Of a stretch of DNA of 38,825 nucleotides, positions 1 through 7,307 are shown in pieces (position 1 is the stretch's first letter; each line of letters begins with the position of its first letter). The position numbers and the translations under genes were made by a program. The notes under the pieces were generated by a model. It made no database searches and was not told the DNA's origin. It worked only from the letters and a program-made list of their open reading frames with translations. The DNA comes from an uncultured Lachnospiraceae bacterium (GTDB lineage Bacteria > Bacillota > Clostridia > Lachnospirales > Lachnospiraceae), in the NCBI GenBank assembly GCA_910579935.1, contig CAJTVQ010000038.1, positions 1 to 38,825 of the forward strand, read 5' to 3'.

Positions 1-154
1 AAGAACATTGGGATTCTCTGGCTTCTTAGTGGTACAAACTTTCAACTGTCAAGTTGTTATAAATATGTTGTTATTATAATCCCCCTTTCGTTCCCATGTC
101 AAGAATGAAGTTTCATCTCTGACGGAAATACTATAGCTAAAGTAAGGAACTGTT

Positions 155-219
155 CCGGCAGATTGTTTGGTGGTGCCAGACAACGCTCCGGCCAAAGGGA
201 TTTCGCGGCAGGTTGCGGC
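155..219 (+). repeat. Dispersed intergenic repeat, copy A (partial)
   Basis: The segment shares the ordered blocks CAGATTG, CAACGCTCC, AAAGGGATTT/AAAAGGATTT and GGCAGGTT with 32557-32629, in the same orientation and spacing. By eye about three quarters of positions agree over roughly 65-70 nt. Copy B is bounded by imperfect inverted arms, while copy A has no matching 3' arm and so looks truncated. It carries no gene of its own. Identity as a small non-autonomous element or a structured RNA is unknown. Confidence 0.6.
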
Positions 220-360
220 CCACGGGAAGGGGCTCTCTGTCCCTGTTTTCCATTCTGCTTAGAAAAATCCATCGGAATAAGTGTATGGAAAACGTGGAAA
301 AACAAAACAGCCAAAGCGCCCTGCCAGGTGCGTCCTCCTTATGTGTGCCTGTACATCATA

Positions 361-405
361 AAACTACGGTATCACGATCACTCCTTCATGATACCGTAGT
401 TTTTT
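361..405. terminator. Bidirectional Rho-independent terminator
   Basis: A 14-bp perfect stem (361-374 with 389-402) encloses a 14-nt loop. Six T follow on the plus strand and four on the minus strand. It lies 16 nt beyond the stop of the minus-strand gene at 422-1381 and would end that transcript. Confidence 0.8.
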
Positions 406-421
406 GCCATTAACCGTTCTT

Positions 422-1381
422 TTATTCCTTCGCCGCCTTATACACAAACATATAATTCGCGGTAGACTGAATCAGCACTTCCACATTTCCGTTTTCATCC
501 GCCTTTGTATTTCCTATGCAGGCATTTTCCCCTACCGTAACATTACCGTCCGCATCCATGCTTACCGTCTCCGCATATACAGATACTTTCGTCCCTTTCG
601 TACACTGCGGAAGATTCACATGCAGACTCGCTACCGTCCCCATATCTTCATGGGATGCAAACCTTACCGTAACCGCCATGCTCTTCTTGCCGCGTTTCTC
701 ACTGTCTACCGTAACCGATGCATTGCTGACTCCGTTAAACCCGCTGTTGTCGGAAGAGCCGCTGAATACCAAAGACGCGCCGTATCCGATGTTACAGTGG
801 AGATATTTCGTATAGCCGGAATCATCGGATATAATGCTGTCCTTGATTCCTGCCGGGATATCGCTGACATTCTGTAGCTGCAGCACCAGCGCCTTTGCGT
901 CTGTATCAGGGTTTGTCAGAGAATCCGGCGAAAGTGTCCGGAGCGCTTCATTTATTTGCTGCCAGTCGGTCAAAATGCTGTCTTTGTAATTTAAGGTCTG
1001 CAGCTGGGTACTGTCTACCACCTGGACGATTTCTTCAGCCGCATTTACCTCCCCTGCCTCACCTATGGCTTCTAATTCTCCCGCACTGCTGTTTTTTTCT
1101 GCATCCTCACCCGCATTTTCTTCCGTCTGTGCATTTTCTTCCGTCTGTGCATCATCTGCCGCCCCTGCGTCAGGCATTGTGGTCAACGCCGAATTATCCG
1201 ATACCGAACCGTTGAATAAGGAAGCGTCTGCCCCTGTCTGGGTCTGCATAAGAACATCCGCAGATGCAGTCTGCGAATACTCTGCCGCCTGTGCATCCGT
1301 TCCGCACTGCCAAAATACCGCCATAGCGCATACCACCGCCAGCCATACCTGTTTCCCCTGAATCTTTCTCTTCTTCAGCAC
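422..1381 (-). CDS. Secreted low-complexity protein of unknown function
   Basis: No known family was recognised. The protein is about 319 residues. It has a basic N-terminus (LKKRKIQGK), a hydrophobic stretch (VWLAVVCAMAVFW) and an AQA-A type signal peptidase site near residue 33, so it is predicted to be exported. An acidic Ala/Glu/Gln-rich linker of about 100 residues follows, with QTEENA repeated in tandem, then a C-terminal beta-rich region with many Gly, Asn, Ser and Thr residues. The start is chosen as GTG at 1381 because GGAGGTGG sits 5-10 nt upstream and the signal peptide begins there; an upstream ATG at 1471 would add 30 residues with no signal-peptide character. A TATAAT -10 box lies at 1442-1447 on the minus strand. 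A cell-surface or spore-surface role is possible but is inference only. Confidence 0.7.
   Translation of the reverse strand: MLKKRKIQGKQVWLAVVCAMAVFWQCGTDAQAAEYSQTASADVLMQTQTGADASLFNGSVSDNSALTTMPDAGAADDAQTEENAQTEENAGEDAEKNSSAGELEAIGEAGEVNAAEEIVQVVDSTQLQTLNYKDSILTDWQQINEALRTLSPDSLTNPDTDAKALVLQLQNVSDIPAGIKDSIISDDSGYTKYLHCNIGYGASLVFSGSSDNSGFNGVSNASVTVDSEKRGKKSMAVTVRFASHEDMGTVASLHVNLPQCTKGTKVSVYAETVSMDADGNVTVGENACIGNTKADENGNVEVLIQSTANYMFVYKAAKE
1113..1148 (-). repeat. Two tandem 18-bp units inside the secreted protein gene
   Basis: Units at 1113-1130 and 1131-1148 are identical and encode the hexapeptide QTEENA twice in the acidic linker. This looks like replication-slippage expansion of a spacer. 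Confidence 0.8.
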
Positions 1382-1505
1382 ATAACCACCTCCATCTATC
1401 CAAAATTTATCAAAAACTATCCCATCTTTACTAATATAATCATTATACACCATTTTTTCGCTTCTGCACACCTATTTTTTATAGGATTTTCAACAAAAAA
1501 ATTCA

Positions 1506-1534
1506 TTGATTTCTGTACAGATTTCCATTATGAT
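1506..1534 (+). promoter_or_regulatory. Sigma-A-type promoter for pncB
   Basis: TTGATT at 1506-1511 and TATGAT at 1529-1534 are separated by 17 nt. Transcription would start near 1541, about 75 nt before the chosen ATG at 1617. Confidence 0.55.
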
Positions 1535-1616
1535 TAATACGAAACTGATGAAGGAAGCCGCAGTAGAGCGGAACAAAGAAAAAGTGCGCAAAAAACAGCG
1601 CAGAAATGAGGAAAAT

Positions 1617-3071
1617 ATGGACAGACAAAACCTCACCCTGCTTACGGACCTCTATGAACTGACCATGATGCAGGGCTACTTTAAACACAAGGATCAAAAT
1701 GAAACCGTTATCTTTGATGCCTTTTACCGCAACAATCCAGGCGAAGGCGGATATGCCATTGCCGCAGGGCTGGAACAAGTCATTCAATATATCAAAGAAC
1801 TTCACTTCTCTAAGGAAGATATCGACTATTTGGCAAGTCTCGGTATCTTCGGAGCCGATTTTCTGGAATATTTAAAAGATTTCCGGTTCACCGGCGATAT
1901 TTACGCCATCCCGGAAGGCACGGTCATCTTTCCCAGAGAACCCCTGATCAAGGTCATTGCCCCTATCATGCAGGCACAGCTGGTAGAAACGGCAATTTTA
2001 AATATCATCAACCATCAGAGTCTGATCGCCACAAAAGCGGCGAGAGTCTGCTATGCGGCACGCGGGGACGGAATCATGGAATTCGGCCTGCGGCGCGCCC
2101 AGGGACCGGATGCCGGAACCTACGGCGCCCGTGCGGCTGTCATCGGCGGCTGCATCGGCACTTCGAATGTATTGTGCGGTCAGCTTTTTGATGTTCCGGT
2201 CAAAGGCACGCACGCCCACAGCTGGATTATGAGTTTCCCCGACGAATACACCGCTTTCAAAACTTATGCCGACATGTATCCCACTGCCTGCATTTTGCTG
2301 GTAGACACTTATGACACCCTAAAATCGGGTATTCCCAATGCCATCCGGGTATTTCAGGAAATGCGCGATGCCGGCGTGCCGCTTACCTATTACGGCATCC
2401 GCTTAGACAGCGGCGACCTCGCATACCTTTCCAAGAAAGCGCGGAAAATGCTGGATGCTGCCGGTTTTCCGGATGCAGTCATATCCGCTTCCAATGATTT
2501 GGACGAGTTTCTGATTGACAGTTTAAAAGTGCAGGGAGCCGCCATCACCTCCTGGGGGGTCGGCACGAACCTCATCACTTCCAAAGACTGTCCGGCTTTC
2601 GGCGGTGTATACAAACTGGCTGCCATTATGGACAAAGACGGTAATTTTGTCCCGAAAATAAAGCTTTCCGAAAATACGGAAAAGGTAACCAACCCCGGAA
2701 ACAAAACCATTTACCGCATTTATGAAAAAGATTCCGGCAAGGTTAAAGCAGACTTAATCTGTCTCGTAGGCGAAACATTTGACGAAAACGAGCCGCTTCT
2801 GCTCTTTGATCCTCTGGAGCCGTGGAAAAAGACAAAACTTGCCGGCGGCAGCTATACGATGCGTGAAATCATGGTTCCTATTTTTAAAAACGGAGAATGC
2901 TGTTACGAATCACCGAAGGTTATGGATATCCGTTCGTACTGTCAGAAAGAATTGAACACTCTTTGGGACGAAACAAGGCGGTTGATAAACCCGCATAAGG
3001 TCTATGTGGATTTGTCCAAAAAGTTATACGATATCAAAATCGAACTGCTGGACCGCATGAGCCAGACCTGA
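1617..3071 (+). CDS. pncB: Nicotinate phosphoribosyltransferase
   Basis: This cytoplasmic enzyme joins nicotinate to PRPP, with ATP hydrolysis, to give nicotinate mononucleotide in the NAD salvage pathway. The 484-residue product starts MDRQNLTLLTDLYELTMMQG, the usual N-terminus of the long Firmicute form. It contains the conserved THAHSW segment near residue 198 (histidine region of the active site) and the YYGIRLDSGDL phosphate-binding segment near residue 257. The ATG at 1617 is preferred over upstream TTG/ATG codons because GAGG lies 5 nt before it and homology begins there. The gene is monocistronic between its own promoter and a terminator shared with the convergent spoVT. The PRPP co-substrate is made by prs further along the window. 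Confidence 0.93.
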   Translation: MDRQNLTLLTDLYELTMMQGYFKHKDQNETVIFDAFYRNNPGEGGYAIAAGLEQVIQYIKELHFSKEDIDYLASLGIFGADFLEYLKDFRFTGDIYAIPEGTVIFPREPLIKVIAPIMQAQLVETAILNIINHQSLIATKAARVCYAARGDGIMEFGLRRAQGPDAGTYGARAAVIGGCIGTSNVLCGQLFDVPVKGTHAHSWIMSFPDEYTAFKTYADMYPTACILLVDTYDTLKSGIPNAIRVFQEMRDAGVPLTYYGIRLDSGDLAYLSKKARKMLDAAGFPDAVISASNDLDEFLIDSLKVQGAAITSWGVGTNLITSKDCPAFGGVYKLAAIMDKDGNFVPKIKLSENTEKVTNPGNKTIYRIYEKDSGKVKADLICLVGETFDENEPLLLFDPLEPWKKTKLAGGSYTMREIMVPIFKNGECCYESPKVMDIRSYCQKELNTLWDETRRLINPHKVYVDLSKKLYDIKIELLDRMSQT

Positions 3072-3084
3072 ACCAACTGAAAAG

Positions 3085-3116
3085 CAGGCGCCTCACCACG
3101 TGAGACGCCTGTTTTT
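3085..3116. terminator. Convergent terminator between pncB and spoVT
   Basis: CAGGCG-c-CTCAC pairs with GTGAG-a-CGCCTG around a 3-nt loop, followed by five T on the plus strand. The spoVT stop codon (3115-3117) overlaps the T tract, so the hairpin can serve both convergent genes. Confidence 0.8.
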
Positions 3117-3660
3117 ACTGCTCCATCTGTCTGCCAAGAAATCCTGCGGCAGAAAGCACCAGCTTCTGTTCTACTTCGCCCATTTTAAACTTATCATCGT
3201 TTTCCACCAATATTACGGAGCCGATCACATCACCCTCGCAAATGATGGGGCTGATCGCCTGATGCACATATTCTTCACCGTTGCCATCTGAAATTGCGAT
3301 GAAATTCCTTTCCCCTTTAGACGCCATCACGGTTTCCCTGTTATTGATCTTGTCCTCCAGCTCATGGCTCAGTCCCTTTCCCATCATATTTTTATAGCCG
3401 CCGGAAACAGCAATGAACTGGTCTCTGTCCGTAATCAGCGCCGTGTGCCCCGATACCTGCGCAAGGCTTTCCGCATATTGTTTGGCAAAAGTACTCATTT
3501 CACCGATAGGGGAATATTTTTTCAATATGATCTCTCCCTCCCGGTCCGTAAATATTTCCAAAGGATCGCTCTCCCTGATGCGCAGCGTCCTTCTGATTTC
3601 CTTCGGTATTACAATACGACCCAGATCGTCGATTCTCCTGACAATTCCTGTTGCTTTCAT
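3115..3660 (-). CDS. spoVT: Stage V sporulation protein T
   Basis: This is a 181-residue AbrB-superfamily transcription factor that adjusts forespore gene expression late in sporulation. Residues 1-50 form the swapped-hairpin AbrB DNA-binding domain (MKATGIVRRIDDLGRIVIPK, then EIRRTLRIRESDPLEIF). Residues of about 55-181 form the GAF-like domain typical of SpoVT (ALITDRDQFIAVSGG, QAISPIICEGDVIGSVIL). Length matches the family (about 178-181). GGAGGAAGG lies upstream of the ATG. A sigma-G-like promoter (3710-3739) agrees with forespore expression known for B. subtilis spoVT. Together with spoVG it indicates an endospore former. Confidence 0.95.
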   Translation of the reverse strand: MKATGIVRRIDDLGRIVIPKEIRRTLRIRESDPLEIFTDREGEIILKKYSPIGEMSTFAKQYAESLAQVSGHTALITDRDQFIAVSGGYKNMMGKGLSHELEDKINNRETVMASKGERNFIAISDGNGEEYVHQAISPIICEGDVIGSVILVENDDKFKMGEVEQKLVLSAAGFLGRQMEQ

Positions 3661-3709
3661 ATCTTTAATCCTTCCTCCATTATCGTGATTATTTGATCAA
3701 CTCTGAATC

Positions 3710-3739
3710 TAGTATGTGGAAATATTGGATTAATATACC
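3710..3739 (-). promoter_or_regulatory. Candidate sigma-G promoter of spoVT
   Basis: Read on the minus strand, GGTATA (3734-3739) is followed after 17 nt by CATACTA (3710-3716). CATACTA is the classical sigma-G -10 sequence and GTATA fits the loose -35. The predicted 5' leader is about 43 nt. Confidence 0.55.
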
Positions 3740-3769
3740 TAGTACACCGAAAATTAATTATTCGATGCA

Positions 3770-3803
3770 CCAGAGCGTGTTTGGATTTTCAAACACGCTC
3801 TGG
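3770..3803. terminator. Strong hairpin without T tract at the end of the ABC operon
   Basis: A perfect 14-bp stem (3770-3783 with 3790-3803) closes a 6-nt loop. No U-rich tail follows on either strand. It lies about 75 nt past the last permease gene, so it may block 3' exonucleases or act as a weak terminator. Confidence 0.5.
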
Positions 3804-3879
3804 CCGTCAGGAAATCATATTAAAAATTTTAATTCAAATCCTGCAGGACATAAACATCAATAAGCAGACATTCCGGCTC

Positions 3880-4686
3880 TTATTTTACTGCACCGGTAAT
3901 ACCTTCCGCAAATGCATTCTGCAGGCAGAAGAACACGATTGCCGTGGGAAGTGTACAAATCAAAACCGCCAGCATCAGCATACCGTAATCCGTTACATAG
4001 CCCTGCGTCAGATTGGCCACTACCATCGGCATGGTCTGACTGCTACTATCGGTCATGATTACTTTCGGCCAAAGATAACTGTTCCATGCATTCATAAATG
4101 TGATCGTCATGGCTGCCGCATACGTAGACCTCATGGTCGGTATGAACATCTGAAAGAAAATCCTCAGTTCCGAAAGTCCGTCAATCCTTGCCGCTTCCAT
4201 AATATCATGAGGGAACGACCGTGCACTCTGCCGGAACATCATGATCAAAAACGGCGTGGAAACCGTAGGCAGGATAAATCCGATCGTCGTATTCAGCCAT
4301 CCCGCCGAAGAAATCATCTGAAACAAAGGAATCAGGGTTGCCACAAACGGAACCATCATTGCCAGCAGAATAATGCTCATTACTGTATCCTTTGCCTTAT
4401 CATGATAAATCTCAAAACCATAACCTGCCAGCGAGCTGACGATCAAAGATATCACCGTCAGGATGATCGCATACTTAAACGAATTTCCCAAAGCCCTTCC
4501 GATATTCTGATTTGCTATCAGGTTTTTAAAATTCTCCATGAAATAAGTTCCCGGAATCAAACGACCGCTCACAACCTCCGCACTCTTGTTCGTAGCCGCA
4601 CAGATCATCCAATACAACGGAAAAACGGATATAAAGGATACAATGCATAAAAACAGATACATAAGAAATTTTTTACCCTTAGTCAC
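3880..4686 (-). CDS. Carbohydrate ABC transporter permease (MalG type)
   Basis: This is the second inner-membrane subunit of a CUT1-family sugar importer. About six hydrophobic segments are visible (for example FLMYLFLCIVSFISVFPLYW and AIILTVISLIVSSLAGYGF). The cytoplasmic EAA loop, EAARIDGLSELRIFFQMFIP near residues 185-204, contacts the ATPase. The GTG at 4686 is chosen because AGGTGA lies 5 nt upstream; a GTG at 4695 lies inside that Shine-Dalgarno sequence. The gene overlaps the end of the upstream permease gene by 8 nt, so translation is probably coupled. No ATP-binding subunit is encoded in the operon, as in CUT1 systems that borrow a shared MsmX/MsmK-type ATPase. The substrate is unknown, probably an oligosaccharide. 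Confidence 0.9.
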   Translation of the reverse strand: MTKGKKFLMYLFLCIVSFISVFPLYWMICAATNKSAEVVSGRLIPGTYFMENFKNLIANQNIGRALGNSFKYAIILTVISLIVSSLAGYGFEIYHDKAKDTVMSIILLAMMVPFVATLIPLFQMISSAGWLNTTIGFILPTVSTPFLIMMFRQSARSFPHDIMEAARIDGLSELRIFFQMFIPTMRSTYAAAMTITFMNAWNSYLWPKVIMTDSSSQTMPMVVANLTQGYVTDYGMLMLAVLICTLPTAIVFFCLQNAFAEGITGAVK

Positions 4687-5572
4687 GCTTATCACCTACT
4701 TTCATCTGCAGGAATGCCAAAACGGCAACCAACAGTAAGATCAAAAAGGACATCGCAGCCGCATACCCAAAATTGGGCACATATTTAAACGACATATTGT
4801 ATATGTAATGTGACATTGTAATGGACGCATTCGCGGGACCGCCGTCCGTCAGGTTTACCGACTCATCAAATAACTGCAGCGTACCATTGGTAGACATGAT
4901 CGCAGTCAGCAGGATTGTAGGCTTCAGCAGCGGAACCGTAATCTTAAAGAAGGTCTGCACGGCCGAAGCGCCGTCAATCTTGGCCGCTTCATATACGGAA
5001 TATTCTATGTTCTGCAGTCCGGAAAGATAGAATACCATGTTGTATCCCGTCCACCGCCAAAGCAAAGCAATAATTATAACAATCCTCGCGCTCCAGGTAT
5101 TCGTCAGGAAAGAATACGGCTGATCCAGTATCCCGAGATTTACCAGTATCAGATTAATAATTCCGTTATTTGCGAACAGGGAGCGGAAAATAACCGCATA
5201 TGCAACCAAAGAAGTGGCACAGGGAAGGAATATCATGGTACGGAAAATCCCTTTGAACCGAAGATTTCTATTATTCAGTATAGACGCTAAGACCAATGCA
5301 AAAATTAACATGATCGGCACCTGAATGATCAGGTAGAAAAACGTATTCTTAATGGACTGTATAAATACCGCATCCTGAAACATCCTGACATAATTCAGGA
5401 CGCCGCACCATTCCATTGCGGCTCCTACACCTGTCTTAAAGGATAACAGCAGGGCCCTGAACATCGGTATAAAGCTCATAAAAAGAATCAGAAGCGCGCC
5501 CGGCGCCAAAAACGCCCATCCGGTCAGATTGTGCTTCTTACTCAGTGTCATTTTTTTCGTTGGCTTGCTCAC
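4679..5572 (-). CDS. Carbohydrate ABC transporter permease (MalF/UgpA type)
   Basis: This is the first permease subunit of the CUT1 importer, about 297 residues with six predicted membrane spans starting at GWAFLAPGALLILFMSF. The EAA loop is present (YEAAKIDGASAVQTFFKITV). The GTG at 5572 is selected because GGAGGG sits about 8 nt upstream; an ATG at 5549 and an upstream ATG at 5629 are alternatives. It follows the solute-binding protein gene after a 98-nt gap holding a terminator-like hairpin, which probably lowers permease expression relative to the binding protein. Family assignment is firm, substrate is not. Confidence 0.9.
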   Translation of the reverse strand: MSKPTKKMTLSKKHNLTGWAFLAPGALLILFMSFIPMFRALLLSFKTGVGAAMEWCGVLNYVRMFQDAVFIQSIKNTFFYLIIQVPIMLIFALVLASILNNRNLRFKGIFRTMIFLPCATSLVAYAVIFRSLFANNGIINLILVNLGILDQPYSFLTNTWSARIVIIIALLWRWTGYNMVFYLSGLQNIEYSVYEAAKIDGASAVQTFFKITVPLLKPTILLTAIMSTNGTLQLFDESVNLTDGGPANASITMSHYIYNMSFKYVPNFGYAAAMSFLILLLVAVLAFLQMKVGDKRD

Positions 5573-5601
5573 AAGTAAACTCCCTCCTTTTCCGCCTTCT
5601 A

Positions 5602-5634
5602 TAAAAGGGGAACAGTCTGTGAGAACCATTCCCC
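5602..5634 (-). terminator. Intra-operon attenuator hairpin between binding protein and permeases
   Basis: On the minus strand GGGGAA pairs with TTCCCC around a 16-nt loop and is followed by TTTTAT. This gives partial termination in many sugar ABC operons, keeping the binding protein in excess over the membrane subunits. Confidence 0.5.
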
Positions 5635-5670
5635 CTGTGTTTGAAATGTTATAAAATATATTATTTTAAA

Positions 5671-7065
5671 TTATTTACCCATATTGAAGTTTACAGTGCT
5701 TTCTGCCGTCTGCAGTTCCGTATCAATGCTGGAACCATTGATATAGTTTGTAATGGCCGTTGCAACCGCATCACGTGCTTCGTAGTAATAAACGCCTGTA
5801 ATATTGGAAGGCACCTTCGTAGAGAATTCTACGATCTTCGCAGATACCGCATCGCCTCCGAAGAAATCATTTCCTACGCCGTAAGCATCGGAATCACCTG
5901 CCGGAGCCCATGTTGCAAGAGCGCCGCTGGGAAGAATATTGTCATATAATTCCGTGCTTCCCGCAAAAGTACTCTTAAGGAAATCAAATGCAAGAGCCGT
6001 ATTCTGGCAGTTTGCAGTCACCGCCCATGAAGAACCGCCGTTGTTGGAGTAGTTGGTTGCACCGGATGCACCTACCAGACTAGGCATATTGGTAATCGCC
6101 CATTTACCGGACTGATCCTCTGCCGTCTGGATGGAAGCCATGATCCAGCATCCGTTAATCGTACCTGCCACGTCACCGCTTACAAACGATCCAACATACT
6201 CATCCCAGCTGTTTACTTCTACCAGTACGCCGGAATCCTTCAGTGCTTTGTAAGTTTCCATAACAACTTTCAGTGTATCGTTATTTACGATGTTTGCCGT
6301 TCCGTCTTCGTTGAACAGAGAAGAACCTGCGGACTGCATCATCATCATTATCAGGTCGCATTCGCCTGCCTGCATGGAAATGAGGGGCTTGCCTGTTGCT
6401 TCCAGCACCTTTTTACCATTTTCAATGTACTGATCCCATGTGATATCCGTAAAATCATCTACCGTCAACCCTGCCTGCTCCAGCATATCGGTACGATAGC
6501 AGCCGACTACAGCGCCGTTATCAAAAGGAACTCCATAGTTCTTGCCGCCTATTACGGAGTAAGCGGTTTTACCTGCTGCAAATGCGGAATAATCCACGCC
6601 GCTTCCTGTCAGGTCCGTGAACGCACTGGGAAAACTGATAACATTCTTTTGGAATGCATTGTCCTGCATCAGTAAAATATCCGGTAATGTGCTTAAATCA
6701 TTGGACGTTGCTGCCGTAGTAATCTTGGTCTGTACATCTTCCCACGGAGTCTCTACCACATTCAGTTTGAAATTCGGATGGTCTTTCTGATAAACCTTTT
6801 CCGCTTCATACATTGCATTCAGGTTAAATGCCGGATCCCAGCACCATACGGTAAGGGTTTCCTCTCCGCCGGTTGCATCTCCCGTAGAAGCGGCTGCATC
6901 TCCCGTAGAAGCGGCTGCATTATCCGTAGATGCGGCCCCCGTGTCAGCTGCCGTGTCCGCCGCTGCACCGGAGTTGCCCGTGTCGCTGCCGGAACCGCCG
7001 CAGCCTGCCAGCATGGCTGCAACCATGGTACCTGTCAATAAAAGTGACAATACTTTCTTTTTCAT
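5671..7065 (-). CDS. Extracellular carbohydrate-binding lipoprotein of ABC importer
   Basis: This is a family 1 (MalE-like) solute-binding protein anchored to the outer face of the membrane by lipidation. The 464-residue precursor has a Lys-rich start, a hydrophobic core and a lipobox LAGC with Cys22. An Ala/Ser/Thr/Asp-rich linker of about 45 residues follows, then the mature domain (LTVWCWDPAFNLNAMYEAEK, and further on NNGGSSWAVTANCQNTALAF). Two in-frame ATGs are close together; the one at 7065 has GGGAGG 9 nt upstream whereas the one at 7074 touches it, so 7065 is used. It is the first and probably most expressed gene of the importer operon and lies next to an AraC regulator. The ligand cannot be read from sequence. 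Confidence 0.93.
   Translation of the reverse strand: MKKKVLSLLLTGTMVAAMLAGCGGSGSDTGNSGAAADTAADTGAASTDNAAASTGDAAASTGDATGGEETLTVWCWDPAFNLNAMYEAEKVYQKDHPNFKLNVVETPWEDVQTKITTAATSNDLSTLPDILLMQDNAFQKNVISFPSAFTDLTGSGVDYSAFAAGKTAYSVIGGKNYGVPFDNGAVVGCYRTDMLEQAGLTVDDFTDITWDQYIENGKKVLEATGKPLISMQAGECDLIMMMMQSAGSSLFNEDGTANIVNNDTLKVVMETYKALKDSGVLVEVNSWDEYVGSFVSGDVAGTINGCWIMASIQTAEDQSGKWAITNMPSLVGASGATNYSNNGGSSWAVTANCQNTALAFDFLKSTFAGSTELYDNILPSGALATWAPAGDSDAYGVGNDFFGGDAVSAKIVEFSTKVPSNITGVYYYEARDAVATAITNYINGSSIDTELQTAESTVNFNMGK
6874..6936 (-). repeat. Three tandem 21-bp units in the lipoprotein linker
   Basis: Units start at 6874, 6895 and 6916; the first two are identical and the third differs at a few positions. 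They encode near-identical heptapeptides (AASTGDA type) in the flexible linker between lipid anchor and binding domain. Confidence 0.8.
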
Positions 7066-7195
7066 TTTTTTCATCCTCCCTATCTGTTTTTTGAGACAAT
7101 CGGGAAATCTCTGCCTTATCTTACAATTTAAGTCAAATTGTGCACTTTGTACAAATAAGCATATTCCTCAAACGTCTACATGTGCATTATACCAA

Positions 7196-7201
7196 ATTTT
7201 T
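7196..7201 (-). promoter_or_regulatory. Candidate -10 box of the sugar importer operon
   Basis: TATAAT reads on the minus strand about 130 nt upstream of the lipoprotein start. No good -35 is found 16-18 nt before it, which would fit dependence on an activator such as the adjacent AraC-type protein. Confidence 0.4.
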
Positions 7202-7227
7202 TATTTTATATGTTTTCATATACAATC

Positions 7228-7275
7228 AAAAAAAGAGCATTTTCGACCATGCATGTGACTGAAATTGCTCTTTTC
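7228..7275 (-). terminator. Terminator after the AraC-type regulator
   Basis: AAAGAGCA-ATTTC pairs with GAAAATGCTCTTT (12 of 13 bp) on the minus strand, followed by a run of T. It lies about 30 nt beyond the regulator stop and isolates it from the importer operon. Confidence 0.7.
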
Positions 7276-7307
7276 TTTATTACATTTTGGCACTTCTATA
7301 CAATCTG

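Larger units (their letters stand above)
1..421. other. Gene-free left end of window
   Basis: No convincing gene is present. The stretch holds an AT-rich part (1-110), a partial copy of a dispersed repeat (155-219) and a terminator hairpin (361-405). Short open frames here run across the repeat, lack a good ribosome binding site and have no recognisable domain. Whether a gene enters from the left of the window cannot be judged. Confidence 0.5.

Noticed and set aside
163..399. Small open frames across repeat copy A
   Set aside because: They follow the repeat sequence, lack start signals and have no conserved domain; repeat copy B yields similar spurious frames.
3781..4650. 289-residue plus-strand frame opposite the MalG-type permease
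   Set aside because: Cys/His/Arg-rich composition typical of the complement of a membrane protein gene; no ribosome site or homology.
6874..6936. CRISPR-like repeats
   Set aside because: The units are contiguous, in frame and coding, with no spacers or cas genes.
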